Positions 1 through 11,900 of a stretch of 64,000 nucleotides of DNA are shown one piece after another. This DNA comes from Linnemannia hyalina. Taxonomy: Eukaryota; Mortierellomycota; Mortierellomycetes; Mortierellales; Mortierellaceae. Each line of letters starts with the position of its first letter. The stretch's first letter is position 1. The stretch lies in contig JAHRHY010000005.1 of assembly GCA_019671135.1 (NCBI GenBank), positions 620,001-684,000 of the forward strand, in the 5' to 3' direction. Made by a program: the position numbers and the translations under genes. The notes under the pieces are model-generated. The model had not been told where the DNA came from. It ran no database searches and saw nothing but the letters and a program-made list of their open reading frames with translations.

Positions 1-564
1 CACCATTGCCAACGCCACCAAGCAATGGGGTGGGTCCGATCCGCAGGAAGAAGAGGTCACAGAGCAACCACTCCAAGACGTGGTGAGTCTGTCCAGAGAA
101 CTCCTATTATTTCTACAAAATTAGATACATTCGTATCTAAAAAGGTAGAAAAAAAATCCCGAAAACAAAAAATAAAGCCAGCAAACAACCTCATGGTACC
201 CCTTCCTTATGCCATTTTATTGATGGAGATGGTCTTGGGTACTCACTCCTTTTCAATTTCTTAATACACGTAACAAGCTGCAAGGACGCATTGGCGTTTC
301 AGGTACTCTCGGGACACGGCAACAACAAATCGCCCAGCCATAAGGAATTTTTCGCAAGAACGCCACTATCACCGCCACTCAACTCCTTTCTCCACCTACT
401 TCCGCCAGTGTACGCGTTGCACTACTGTCTTCCCACACCATAATCTTCTATTATCTATTCTCGTCTACTGTTGTGAACAGCTTGCGGATAACCTGGAACT
501 GGCCGAACTGCGAGTTCGCGCCATGAGCATGATGCGGCAGGCGCAGCAAGTCAGAGAGGGATGA
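1..564 (+). CDS. 3' end of an unidentified protein gene (5' part outside window)
   Basis: The second forward frame is open from the window edge to base 82 and ends in a good donor (GTGAGT at 83). A consensus acceptor (GAACAG) ends at 480. Exon 481-564 then continues in frame to TGA at 562-564, giving a C-terminus with a short helical stretch (LADNLELAELRVRAMSMMRQ) and charged residues. I do not recognise the protein. If the 398-nt intron were retained, the frame would stop at about base 125 with a different tail. The rest of the gene lies upstream of the window, so only about 55 residues are visible and no function can be assigned. Confidence 0.5.
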
Positions 565-804
565 GATCAAAGACGAAATCGCGGCTGACTCCTACGTTTG
601 ATCAGTGTTGGCGCAATATTGTCAAACAGTCTCTTCGCTTCAGCTTGGCTCACATTGCTCAATCCTCTCTCTTTCAAACTTCTCCGCGCACCCTTTATGT
701 CCCTCATCTCTTTAAAAACACACATTCACTCACACCCACACTCACAAAAAAATCTGCTTGGCTGGAAATAAAATAAAAAAAAAAAACAAAAGGTACAATA
801 CACC

Positions 805-3800
805 ATGGGCGACATTATCTCCTCAGAGAGTTCGCTCTTCTGGAGGCTAGAGATCCCACCAACACGGTTCGACGGCTTCTTCTGTGAATCGGTCACCCGC
901 CAGTTCGAGTCTGATTCCGAACCTTGTAGTCAACAAGATCATATCTGGAAGTGCGCCTTTACCGAGAACATGATCAACGGCGTGGCGACGATCGATATTG
1001 TCATCCAGCGCATTGAAGTCAAGAAGAAGGACGGTCCTCCCTCTCTTTCTTTGTCGTCGTCCCCTTCTGAAGGCCACCAGCAAGGGCAGCAGGAGCACTC
1101 TTCGTCATCTCGCTCACAAACGCAGACGCGGGCGCAAACGCAGTATCAACAAGAGCACGATCAGCTACAGAGACAACAGGGACAAGGGCACCAGCAACTA
1201 CCACCAACGAAGGACGACAGGCCTGCACGGATCCATTACAAGACCATTGCGCTTCATACCCCTAAGACTCTGGCCCCGCTCATGTCCATGTTCTTTGACG
1301 GTTCCGCTACAGGCAATACTCCTATTCGCGGCAAGTCCTCCTCGCACTCTCTTTCATGATTACTTGATCAATACCATCACCTCATTATGTTACAGCATAT
1401 GACTCGACGTGGTCCAAACTGAAAGAAGAGCTTGGTTTGGTCTCGAGTCTCGACGCGTTCATGACGCGCTTATTTTGTATGTCATAAAATTAATTATCTC
1501 TGCCACATATTTCTTTTCCACCCCCAATCTAGTTGAACTGGAGGCAGACGCGATCTGGCATCGAGGAAACTACGTCTTCGAGATCGTCCTCTCTGAAGAT
1601 ACCTTACCCTACATGAACCCGTCCCCGTCCTCTTGCCACCGTGTCTTCGATTCCCTCTACCACGAGATCGTCGTCACAAGCCACCCCGACACCTCGACCG
1701 CAGATATCTGGTTCGAGTTCTACCCTCACTCTGCAACAGCCTCTGAAACCGCCACAGCAGACGCGTCAACACAGGACCGGAGGTTTTTGCCATCTATACT
1801 CTTACCGGTTGACCAGCGCCACTTGCATCATACACAGGAACATCTTGATGGGAGTGCTGCGGTGGCGGTAGTTGGGGCGCATTTTAAGAAGTTGGTCAGG
1901 TATCCCTATTTTGCGGACTGGATCGAGAGAGAGAAGCGAGTTCAGGAGGATCAGCGGCGGAGGCAGTTGGAGGACGAGTGGAGGATTCATCAAGAGCATC
2001 ATGAGCACTTCTCACAACAGCATCCGCAGTACCAGTCACATCAACGTGCCGAGTACCAACCCCGCGAGATCCCTACCTACTTTCAGCCCCTCCAAGGCCC
2101 ATCGCCGTCTTCACTCTCGTCTTCGTCCGCCTTGGCTTCATTTCCTCTTCACCAGCAGCAGCACTCTCGCCACGTTCCTCCTCAGCGTCAGCATCAACAA
2201 CAACATCATTTTCGATCAGAACCCTCGTGCCCTCAGCATATCGACCAATTGGTCCCACTATCACCAACTCTACGAATCCCTGTCAAAGGTGTCTCCCTAG
2301 GAACCTTCAAAGTCATCCTCCAATATATCTACACCGGCTCAATTGGTCTCTCGGATGGGCAGATCAAAGATATTGACAAGTACTGGAACGATAACCCAGA
2401 AGACCATCTGGCCCCTCGCCAGAACCGGAACCCACTCGACGACGAGGATACGCCCTCGTTGAGTTCTTTGTTGGCTTATTATCATGCAAGAGTTCGGCCT
2501 GGGGATTCGGAGAGTGGTGGTGTAGATGGCAGTAGGATCGCGCCTCGGCCTCCTATTATTCTCCCGGTTCCAGGACCTCCCAGAGAGGCCCTTGGTGATC
2601 AGCAACAGGCACGGCAAGGAGAAGGAAGAGGTAGAGGACCAATTGCAGCATCGGATCGACCGCACACCGGCATTAAGGACATGATTATGTCAGACGACAT
2701 TTTCACATTTAGGACGGCGTCCGCTCAGACTGCGTGGATCCCTTGTTTGCCCCGAAACCGGCGCAAAGAGTTTCGAGATCCACAGTCTCTACCCTCAATC
2801 CCTGTTCGCCAACAGCAGCCTATGAGCGAACATGATGAGCAATCAGTCGTCGGCTCGTCTCGTCGACTAGATCAATGTGGATCCGAAGGAGAGCAGACCA
2901 GCACCAGCACCAGCACCAGCGAGCTCCACTCTGCGGGCGGACCCTTTGCCCCCTCCTTCTCTTCCACCACTAGCAGTACTCACCCGCCCACACATCAAAT
3001 CGACGTCCACAAGACCCGCCCAACCTGCTCCTGGGAATCCCTCCTCCTAGCCGCAAACCTCTTTCAACTCCAAGACCTCGAAACAACCGCCCTCAAAGCA
3101 ATCAAGTACCACTGCCAGATGCTTGCCTCTCGGGCCTTGATCAACAACAACGTCATGGCCAAGGTTGCCCATGATGGGTTTGATCGGTCGAATCAGGATC
3201 TGCAGCTTGCGTTGGGGGAGAAGATTCTGTTGTCGCTGCTGAAGCTTTATAGATCGCCGCTTTTGACGATCCATCTGAAGGGGGTTCGGGTCTTGCGGGG
3301 TGATCAAGGAGGTGCCGGTGGAGGGGGGGGTGGAGGTGAGTGTAGAAAAAAAGGTACGGGAGGAGGAGAAGAGGAGGAGGGCAGTGAGCCCAAGATCCAA
3401 GAACACGCTCATGAAAGACATACGGGTCTGCAGACTCAACTGGAAGAACTATTTCGAGACCAAGCTGAAGAGCAACAAGGCGACGGCGGCGGACATGGAG
3501 GAGGAGAGGAAGAACAGGAGAAGGGAAAGGAGTCTGGCAATAAGAACGATGATAGGAAGCAGCAGGAAGAAGGACACCTCGGGACAGCCCTAACGTCCTT
3601 GAGCCCTTCTTCTTCGTCACCGTCTGCGAGAACTCGTGGCAGTGGTGGTGGAGGAGCTGCATCTTCTCGCACTCGAGGATCTCGCCGTTCTTTTGGACAA
3701 GGACGCAGCATTGGCCCAGCGGCGCAGCAACAGCAGCCCACCGCGCAGAAGCACGAGCCAGAGTTCTCTAACCCCACCAGAACTCGAAACGGTACCACTA

Positions 3801-4126
3801 GTGGTAGTAGTATCAGCAGTGCCAGAGCAGCTACCTACTGCCAACGTCAAGGCTCTCAAGGCTACGACGACGACAGCGACGGCGAGGGCCAACGCCAACC
3901 CGGCCGAGAGGAGGAAGAAAACGATGAAGGTGACGAAGGTGAAGAAGGAAGGGAAGTGGGTGGGAGCGGGTCTGAGAGGATCACAACACCTTTGGCACTG
4001 CTGGACCACCCAGAGTGTGAGGATGCGCTTCAGGGACTCTGTGAGGAGCTTCGGGAGCGGTTCTTGAGCCTGCGCGAGGTCATTGAGCCTCCGCACCGTG
4101 ATCCTCGCAGTGGTCACACTGACTAA
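805..4126 (+). CDS. BTB/POZ domain-like protein with large low-complexity inserts
   Basis: Exons 805-1330, 1396-1476 and 1533-4126 keep frame and give 1066 aa. Intron 1 appears to use a GC donor (GCAAGT at 1331), intron 2 a normal GTATGT donor. The N-terminal 200 residues look MATH-like (FWRLEIPP at the start, FTENMINGVATIDIVI further on). A divided BTB fold follows: ADIWFEF and AHFKKLVRYPYFADWI around residues 250-330, VSLGTFKVILQYIYTGSI around 450-470, then SWESLLLAANLFQLQDLE around 700. Gln-, Ser- and Gly-rich inserts separate these pieces. The last 250 residues are Gly/Glu-rich and disordered. BTB proteins are typically Cullin-3 adaptors or transcription cofactors, but the partner here is unknown. 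The start is the first ATG, in a CACC context, of the open first exon. Confidence is good for the gene and moderate for the domain name. Confidence 0.7.
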
Positions 4127-4741
4127 AGGGGAAAAAAGGAAGGAGGGGAATGGAGAGGTAGGCAGTAGCGTTGGGATAGGTAAGGGGTAATGTTGGTAGG
4201 CGTTTGAGGCGTTCGCGTTTTCGTTTCTTTTTCACGGCTTCGCCTTGTTTTTGGCACCCAACCCTCACATCGACATAAAGGCTCAGGGAGGCAGGCACAT
4301 ACAGCGTACAACACGCACGATTCTTCAGATACACAAAGACATAGCATAGGATACTTTTGCCTCTACACGGAGCAGCACCATAAACATAGCATTCATTCCT
4401 TAGCCGTCTCCATCAGTGTTTCCTGTGTTTGTTTTGTTTGTTTTGCAACGCTATTTAATTATCTAGCAAAATGTCTGATCGTGCGCTTCTTTTTTTAATT
4501 TATTTTTGTCGCATATTTATTTGGACATGTGCAAGGATCGTCATGGGCATACTTGAACAGATCGACATGGTACTTGGCTTCCTTTTGTCATCCCAGCCAG
4601 TACCTTGGTGTAAAATGACGTGCGACACAAAGAAAAGGCACTGCAAAGATTATTATCTAGTCGCAAACTCGGCATCGTAAAGGTACCATTGGTGTCAACT
4701 ACTTTCTGCTTCACGTTTTTATTCGTTACAGAAAGAAAAAG

Positions 4742-4772
<31 letters not shown>

Positions 4773-4885
4773 ATGATACAAGTGCCAAAATGCTATGCGA
4801 AAGTGAAAATATATGTATGTGTATGTATGTTATGTGTCATGAAAAGTAAGGAGGTCCCGCCTCTCTCAGCTTTTGTTGTTGTTTT
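4127..4885. other. Convergent 3' intergenic region
   Basis: The region separates two convergent stop codons and presumably holds both 3' UTRs. It contains a 29-base A run (4742-4770) and short TATG repeats near 4812-4832. I see no convincing coding sequence or RNA gene. Confidence 0.5.
4742..4770. repeat. Poly(A) homopolymer run, about 29 A
   Basis: An uninterrupted run of A directly preceded by AAAGAAAAAG. It could be an expanded homopolymer or the tail of an old retroposed insertion. No target-site duplication is obvious on inspection. Confidence 0.8.
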
Positions 4886-7476
4886 TCAATCATAAGACTC
4901 CGACAAGGGTGAGAGATGAATCGATCCGGAAGAAGTCCAGAATCGCTTCTGGTCCGCGCTGTAAAGTCCAACCCGGACTGTTGGCAGTGTGCTAGAGCGA
5001 AACACAAATGTCATTCCCGGGTCCACTTCGTCATCGTCGTCGTCATTGTTGCCAATATCATCGCTGTTACTGGCGTCATCCTGCGAATCGTCACTCGTCG
5101 TTGAGCCCTGGTTGTCGTGGTCGCCATATCCATTTGTTTGTCTTTCATTCTTCAGTGTCGAAGCCCGTTGTCTCAAGTAGTACTGGTAGATACTACCAAG
5201 GCGCTCTATAGTGTATATGATAAGCATAAAAATAAAAATGTTAGAGAATCATTGTGCGAGTTCACAAAATCTTCACAACAAAAGTCGCATACATGCGTTC
5301 TAGTATCATGTACCTGAATCGAGCGCCATCTGGGACCACCGGGCAAGTGTAGACGCAACAGGACTAGGCCCCATCGTCCTCTCGACAGCATGCAGATCAG
5401 GCATTGATTGCGACATGTACCCTGTCCGTGTTGAGGGGCGATGGAGTTGCAATTGTCCGAACGACCGTTGGTCCTCACTTTGTAGAAGTTCCCGAATTGG
5501 ACCCTGGTTGCCTCCATTTCGTCTATCTTGACTACGTCGTTGTTTCCCTTCGTCCTCCTTCTTTGTTGCGATGACGACGGCAGAGCTCGCAAGATGGCGG
5601 TCGAGTCCGGGTGTTTCTTCGGACAGAATCAAATCGTACTCGGACTCGTCCGTGTTTTCACAGGGGACTGACGACGAGGCTGTCGACAAGAGACCTCCAT
5701 GCTTCATTTCAACAGGTCCATACTGCTGAGAATGACATGGTACCTGGCTGCGAATCTCTTTGCCATCGTTGCTGTTTGTATTGTGCTGCTGCGGCTGCAG
5801 CTGAGGGCGATGATGGTGTTGGTCGAAGGATCCCGGGATGGTAGGGGCAAGGACCCACAAGGAGAACGACCAGAACTGGATCTCGTGTTTGACCTGCTGG
5901 AGTAGCGATATCGAAGTCGTCCAGGTTTTGTGAGCAGTCTTCGTTGGGGTGGTCGTTGGTCCTCGTCGATGTCGCTTGATCATGATTGCATCCGAGTTGC
6001 CCCCCTTGTATGATGGCCGATCCTCGGTTTGTCGACAAGGGGCTGACCGGCGAAGCATCCTCTATTGTAACATATCCAGGAACACATAGGTACCTTTGTC
6101 AATGTCAATATATGCATGGCTGGAAAAAACTCATGAGAGTTGTAGGCAGAGCATAAAAGCAATGGCAAAAGGCCAAAGTTTACCAGAGATAGTGCATTGG
6201 CGACAATGTGTTGTTGGGCTCCACCCATATCCTGTCCAATCTCGCTCAGTTCTTCTGTATCAACGCTCGTCACACAAGACTCCTGCTCCGTACGCTCTGC
6301 TTGCTCTTTTTTCAGCTGCATCTCCCTTTCCTTGTGAACAGTTGAAACATTCACCTCCTCGATTAACAGCTGCTGCTCACTTGAGGTCCCAACCTCAGAT
6401 CCAGCTTCATCAATATCAACGTCCAGATACCTCGTGAGGACACCCCGGCTCAAAAGAAGAAAAGTCGCCATCGCATAGAGGACCCAGACAAACGTTACAA
6501 CGATCCAGCACCATAACGAAAACGGTACTAGCAGCAACAAGCTTTCTGCCTCCATGATCGGTGACAGCCAAGACAATAGCAAGGAGTCGGACCTGGAAGC
6601 GATCGTCCAGGAGACAAGGCCCAACAAAGATGCTCCTGCACCCCAGACATGAATCACCAGCCTTTGTCTTGAGAATTGCTGTTGTTGCTGTCTCGAACGT
6701 GATGTTATCTGTTGCAGTTGCAGTCGCAGTTGCACATCAATCTGCGCACTCTGCATGCATTGACCTCTATGGGTGAGATCGTCACTGCCGCTTTCATTGG
6801 TGCTGTTGTTGTGATAATAAGGGGGCGGTGGGTCTGTTGGGGTTGGAGGCATACTCATGCCCATGCTGCTATTGTTGTTGTGGTGGTGATCCTGAGCAGC
6901 AAGGACAGCAATGGTGATAGCGGACGGCACCGAGCATGCCGAGACAGATGCTGCTGCAACTGACGCTAATGCCAGTATTGATGGTGATAAAATGGAGGGT
7001 GGTGGACCGGACACCACCGGATCTTGTGTCCCTCCTTCTCCTCCTTCTTCTCGAGTTGCTCGCGGTGGGTGCGTTATGAAGTCGTCAGTTGCTTTTGAAG
7101 AGAGAGGTCGTGGGGAGGAGGAGATGGGGGAGGCTGTTGTCGATGAACGGCGGTGCCACCAGAGAAAGTAGAGAACACCAGCAAAGAGGACAGATATGGT
7201 GATGAGGGGAGTCATCCGATAGTGGTCACAGCACCACACCGACCAGATGAACCCTGCAAGGATGGCCCCATGGACGCGGGCGTAGAGGAGAGTCTTGGCA
7301 ATATCGGTTGTCTGCTTGTTGTCGCCGTTCTTTCTGTCGATGTTGAGGTTGACCTTGGAGTAGAAGCTGCTGTTGTGAGGAGAGGCTGTCGTGTGTGTTG
7401 ATGTGAGAGGTGTTTTCTCTGTTGTGGATGTAGATACGGATGTGGATGCAAGGGGAGATCGTTTGCTAAATAACAT
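4886..7476 (-). CDS. Predicted multi-pass membrane protein, function unknown
   Basis: Three exons on the minus strand (7476-6184, 6061-5314, 5205-4886) join in frame to give 786 aa. The introns have donors GTAAAC and GTACAT and acceptors ACAATAG and ACTATAG. Hydrophobic segments occur near residues 65-110 (GAILAGFIWSVWC, TPLITISVLFAGVLYFLWW), near 155-190, and near 285-360 (ASLLGLVSWTIA, LLLLVPFSLWCWIVVTFVWV), so five or six membrane passes are likely in the N-terminal half. The C-terminal half is hydrophilic and low in complexity, ending in an acidic stretch (GNNDDDDDEVDPG). I recognise no family. It could be a lineage-specific cell-surface or organelle protein. The ATG at 7476 opens the longest frame. 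Confidence 0.65.
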
Positions 7477-7535
7477 TGCGAGGAAGGTGTGGTCGTGAGA
7501 TATTATGCGAGGTGAGGGTGGTGTTGGTGAACTGG

Positions 7536-7562
<27 letters not shown>
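7536..7562. repeat. (GA)n microsatellite
   Basis: About 13 GA units lying about 60 nt upstream of the minus-strand ATG at 7476, so it reads as a CT tract in the leader of that gene. Confidence 0.85.
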
Positions 7563-7566
<4 letters not shown>

Positions 7567-8765
7567 GTGTGTTGGAATGAGGAATCAGTTTTCTAGTGTT
7601 CAAAAAGAACACAAGCAAAAGAAAGAAAAGTCAAGGAGACCATTTGGGCAAAGCCAAAATGGGACACAAGGGAGAGAGAAAAAGAGTGAGAGATAGAGCA
7701 AAGGATTGTACTGTACTAGCGCTGCCACGCTAACATTCGATCATGGTATGTACTATTTTGGCGGCAAACCTTCTTTAAGGGCATCTAAAGCGATGGCCAG
7801 TGCACCCAGCATTTAACAACTGCCAACTGGCTTGAGCTTCTGTGTTTGGTACATGAGACCCCATCATCACATGGATCAAAGGAAGAAGGTAGCCGTGTCG
7901 GCAAAGCTAAAAGGCGATGATACCAATGGCAATAAGAACACTTGCCTTCACCTCCCGTTCGTCGTTGTCAACAACAACAAAAAGAAAAGACTGAACTCCA
8001 CGTCCATCGATCGGTGTAACACAAGGACCAGATGGAATTCAAGGGCGAACTCTCAAAGAGGTGCTAGCAAACGACCATGTCGCCACACACAATATGCTAT
8101 TTTTTCTCTCCTGTCTCTCTCTCTCACACACACACATATATACATATACGCCCCTTCATATTCTCCTTCGATAGCATTGAAAGGAGGTAACATGGTTGCA
8201 AGGGAAAGAAAGCCAGACTAGTACAACAAAACGGCGCAATTTGAACAGAGTAGGAGAGTGGAAGCATGCTTTCGTTTGCCTCCATGCAAGGAGTACAGTA
8301 CTGTACAGCACATGTCTCTCTCTCTTCCTCCCTTTAAAGTTTAAATGCAAATTTGATTGTTTTCTCTCTCTTACGTGCTACCTTCCAGATTACATGATGC
8401 ATCTCTGAACACTCACTCCTCCACTTCCTCCACATGCTACCAATCACCTGGAAAAATGTGAAAAATGTTCAAGGTCTTTATTATTTGAAGATATTCGTTT
8501 CGTAAATGTCTGGTTAAAATCTGAGAGGGAAGGGGGCATTAATCCCTGCTCTCTCTTTTTTTCGTTGTCGTTGTTTGTATTTTACAGGAAAATGAGTGTG
8601 GTAGGCATTAGGTAGAAGAAATAGAGGGAGGGAAGGAAAGAGCGTGAACAGGAATAAATAAGAGAGATTAATTACTTTGTGGGTTGTAAGAAAGTGTAGA
8701 TAGATACTCGGAGCAAGGTGCAGAATGCAGGATGACCCGACAAAATGACAAAACAAAAACAAAAA

Positions 8766-8902
8766 AGAAAAGAAAGAAAGAAAGAAAGAAAGGAAGAAAG
8801 AGAGAAAGGAAGAAAGAGAGAAAGAAAGAAAGAAAAATAGAAACGAGAGGAATGGGCATGGCTGATGAGATGAAATGCAAATGCGTAAAGAGAAAAGGAA
8901 AG

Positions 8903-8935
<33 letters not shown>

Positions 8936-8937
8936 GA
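8766..8937. repeat. GAAA/GGAA purine tracts
   Basis: Two near-pure purine blocks (about 8766-8836 of GAAA/GGAA units and about 8891-8937 of GAAAA units) start about 40 nt beyond the Msb1-like stop codon. In that transcript they read as long CTTT pyrimidine stretches of the 3' UTR. Confidence 0.8.
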
Positions 8938-8975
8938 AGTGTAACAAACAAAGAGGGGTGACAGAGAGGACGCGT

Positions 8976-11900
8976 CTATGGCTCGCGTTGCATCATCATC
9001 TGGCGCTGTTGCTGCTTCTCGGTAAGACGAGTCATCTCCTCCTCCAGCTTGTCAATCTTGATCCAGCCCACAGCTCCATCCTTCACTGGCTCAAGCATCA
9101 CCCACCCGCTCTCCATTCCCGTCATGTGCTCAATACTGGAAAACGGGAACACCTCGTCAAGCGCCTCCTGCGTCTTGGTCAGTCCATCCTTGCTGGTCAC
9201 TTCTCCCTGCTGCAACTTCCTCTTCCCGCCCGATTGGCTCCCAGTGGCCGGCACTGGAGAGACAGAGGTCGACATTCGGTTGTTCTTCTTGTTCGATGAA
9301 GACGCCTTGAATCGCGTTCCGAAAAGTCGACTCTTCTTGGCCGGAGCCTGAACCGGGACAGGGACCGGGGTCGCCGTCACGGGAGCTCTACCCGCTGCAG
9401 GACTTGGGGCTGGCAGCAAGGACAAAGAAGCAGCACCACCAGCAGGCATAGAAGGCTTGCCAGGCTTCACGATCGCCTTTGGAACTTCCTGCGAGACTCG
9501 TGCTGGTCCGGGCGCTGACGATATTGGCAATGACTTTCCTGAGGTACTCCTCTGAAACTTGTCGGAGTCGACGGGGGCGGGTGGCAATGGCATCTGTGGG
9601 GGTGGTGGCTGCCGGGACAGAAGCGACGGTTTCCTTGGGGAGTTCGAGTGCATCGCCATCGACTTTGGGGCTGGGACTGGCTCCAAGGGATTCGGGCTGA
9701 TAGGGACCGTCTGAAGTATAGGCTGTGCGGACCCGATAGGAAACGATCCAGTCCCGATAATAGTCGCTTGACCGATTCCACCGGTAGACCCAGCTTTCAG
9801 GGCCGCTAATGCCCTGGGATCTTTGGCCAGAGCCATGAAGCTCTGTCTTGCCGCCTTGAGGGCCGCTGCCTTCTGAGCAGGGCTCGGGCCCGGGTCTTGA
9901 CCTTGACCTACAACCTGCCCTGTTGCCGGCGTCTGGCCCCGAGATGTCGTCGAGCTGGTTGAGCCCGCCAGACTCGCATTCACCCCAGGACCGCCGGGCG
10001 CCGGCATCTTGGACATTCGTTTCTGAGAAAGACCGGTCAGATACTGTTCCGGTTGTTCAAAGAAATCCGACATGAACCCGCCCTCTGAAAACGTGTCCCA
10101 CTGCAACTGGTAATAGAGCTTACCATCCTTCAGAAGCGTGGCTGTCGAGAAGCGGTATTCTCTCTCGCCTGCTTTCTTGGGACTTGTAGTTGCTGCCGCG
10201 GACGGCGCAGAGGTCTCGTTTTGGATAGAGGGAAGGGCTGCCGAGTCATCCAGGGAGGCACTATCGTCTGTAGTATAAGAACTGTCAGATAGTGTCCTTC
10301 CATTTGCCAACCGATGGGGTTTGCGACCAGCAGAAGCACCGGGGCGTTTACCATCAGCCTTGGAGGCGTTGGCTTGGAGGTATGACTGGCTTGAAGGGGA
10401 TGATCGGGGAGACGACACAGAGATCCTACTCTTGCGACGCTGTTCCTTAAGGGCTGCGTTTCCAGAGCCAATGAGTGCTCCAGAGCCGCGGCGTGCTCCG
10501 GTAAAGGCCTTGGGAGCTGATCGGTCGATGGGTAAGGGTGGCACGGGTAAGCTATCTTGAGCAACTCGTCTCCAGCCTTCAACAGTGTCTGCTCCGCCGT
10601 TGGGGGCGCCGTTGAGATGGAGTAGGTTGGCGGGAGCTGAGACTGGAGGAAGGTTGCTATCGTTCAAAGGATGCCCAGAGGCTGGACCAACAGCAGGGGC
10701 AATGCCGGTGGCTGGACCACCTAGACTACCTAAAAAGCTAAGCTCCAGTCGAGGAGGCTGGATTGAAACAGCTGGTGCGACGGGTGCTGCAACGGGTGCT
10801 GTGCCAACCACTTGGTTGTTGATCTTGACCGGCTTGAGCTGCTCATCACTCTGCTTGGAACGGAGCTTGTACGACAGTGCGCGGATGAATCCAGAGGCCT
10901 TGAACTTGCCCTCAGGCGCCGCTGACACGGGGGCAGAGGAGGTGCCAGAAAAGGTGGCGCTATGTTGCAATTGAGGGTGGGGAGGGACGAGAGTCTTGCT
11001 GTCGGATCGGCTCAAGGACTTGGTCTGCATGGGCGACGACATGGTAGAAGACGAAGGCGACATCTTGCTTCCTTGACTGCTCTTGGTGCTGGGGGACCGA
11101 TTATGGCGACTAACAGCATCGCTATGGTGTCCATGAGCATATCCAGCGGGAGGAGACATGGGCTTGTCCAAGAACGACTCCTGGAACTTGGATTTCATCT
11201 CGGCCTTGGGTGAGACGGGGGTGATGGGCGAAAAGTGGACACAAACTTCTGCATCCTTGGGGCGCGAGGCGATCTCGGCGTTCCTCTCCATGTTGTTGGA
11301 CGAAGGTTGAGGTGGTTTGGGGGAGGCGATAGAAGAGTTGGAGGATGGGTTGGAGACAGGAGTCAGCTCGTCAGTCACAACTGCGCCGGAGTGTCCTTGG
11401 GGGAGACTTCCGACATTGATCTCCAGCTTCTTGGTGTCGGTAGGCGCTGTTCTTGACATGGATCGTCCGAGTCCTTGCGATGCGCTTCGCGTAGGAATGT
11501 TAGGTCGATCCAGATCCAGTGGTGATGACTCCAATGAGAATGTCGAACGAGCGGGTGAAGTACTGCCTGATTGACCGCTTTGCTTCGATTGCAACAGGCG
11601 AGTACGGATATCCTCTGCCACCTGCGACCTCTCCGCCTGAATGGCCAGTTCCCGTGTCAAGATATCTTGTCGAAGTTCGTTGGGCTTCTTGTGGACGCGA
11701 CCGTGCATGGTATGAGGGTCCAGCGACACAGATCGGCGAAGAAGAGAATTCCGCTTGGCACGCTGAGGGTTCATGGAGGGCGATGTGTGACCCGGGTTGA
11801 TGGCGTGTCCGATGCGTGCTTTGTTGCCGGTAGTTGATGCCCGCTGAAGCGGAGAGAGTTCGTCGTTGTCGAAAGACGAAGCTGTAACGTTATGTGTTCC

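Larger units (their letters stand above)
7477..8975. other. Intergenic region with simple repeats
   Basis: This is the 5' flank of the unknown membrane-protein gene and the 3' flank of the Msb1-like gene, both on the minus strand. It holds a GA microsatellite (7536-7562), a CT/CA/TA patch (8111-8150) and GAAA-type purine tracts (8766-8937). Open frames here are low complexity and I see no gene. Confidence 0.5.

Noticed and set aside
8514..8951. Minus-strand frames of Ser/Phe/Leu repeats
   Set aside because: Direct translation of GAAA purine tracts in a 3' flank.
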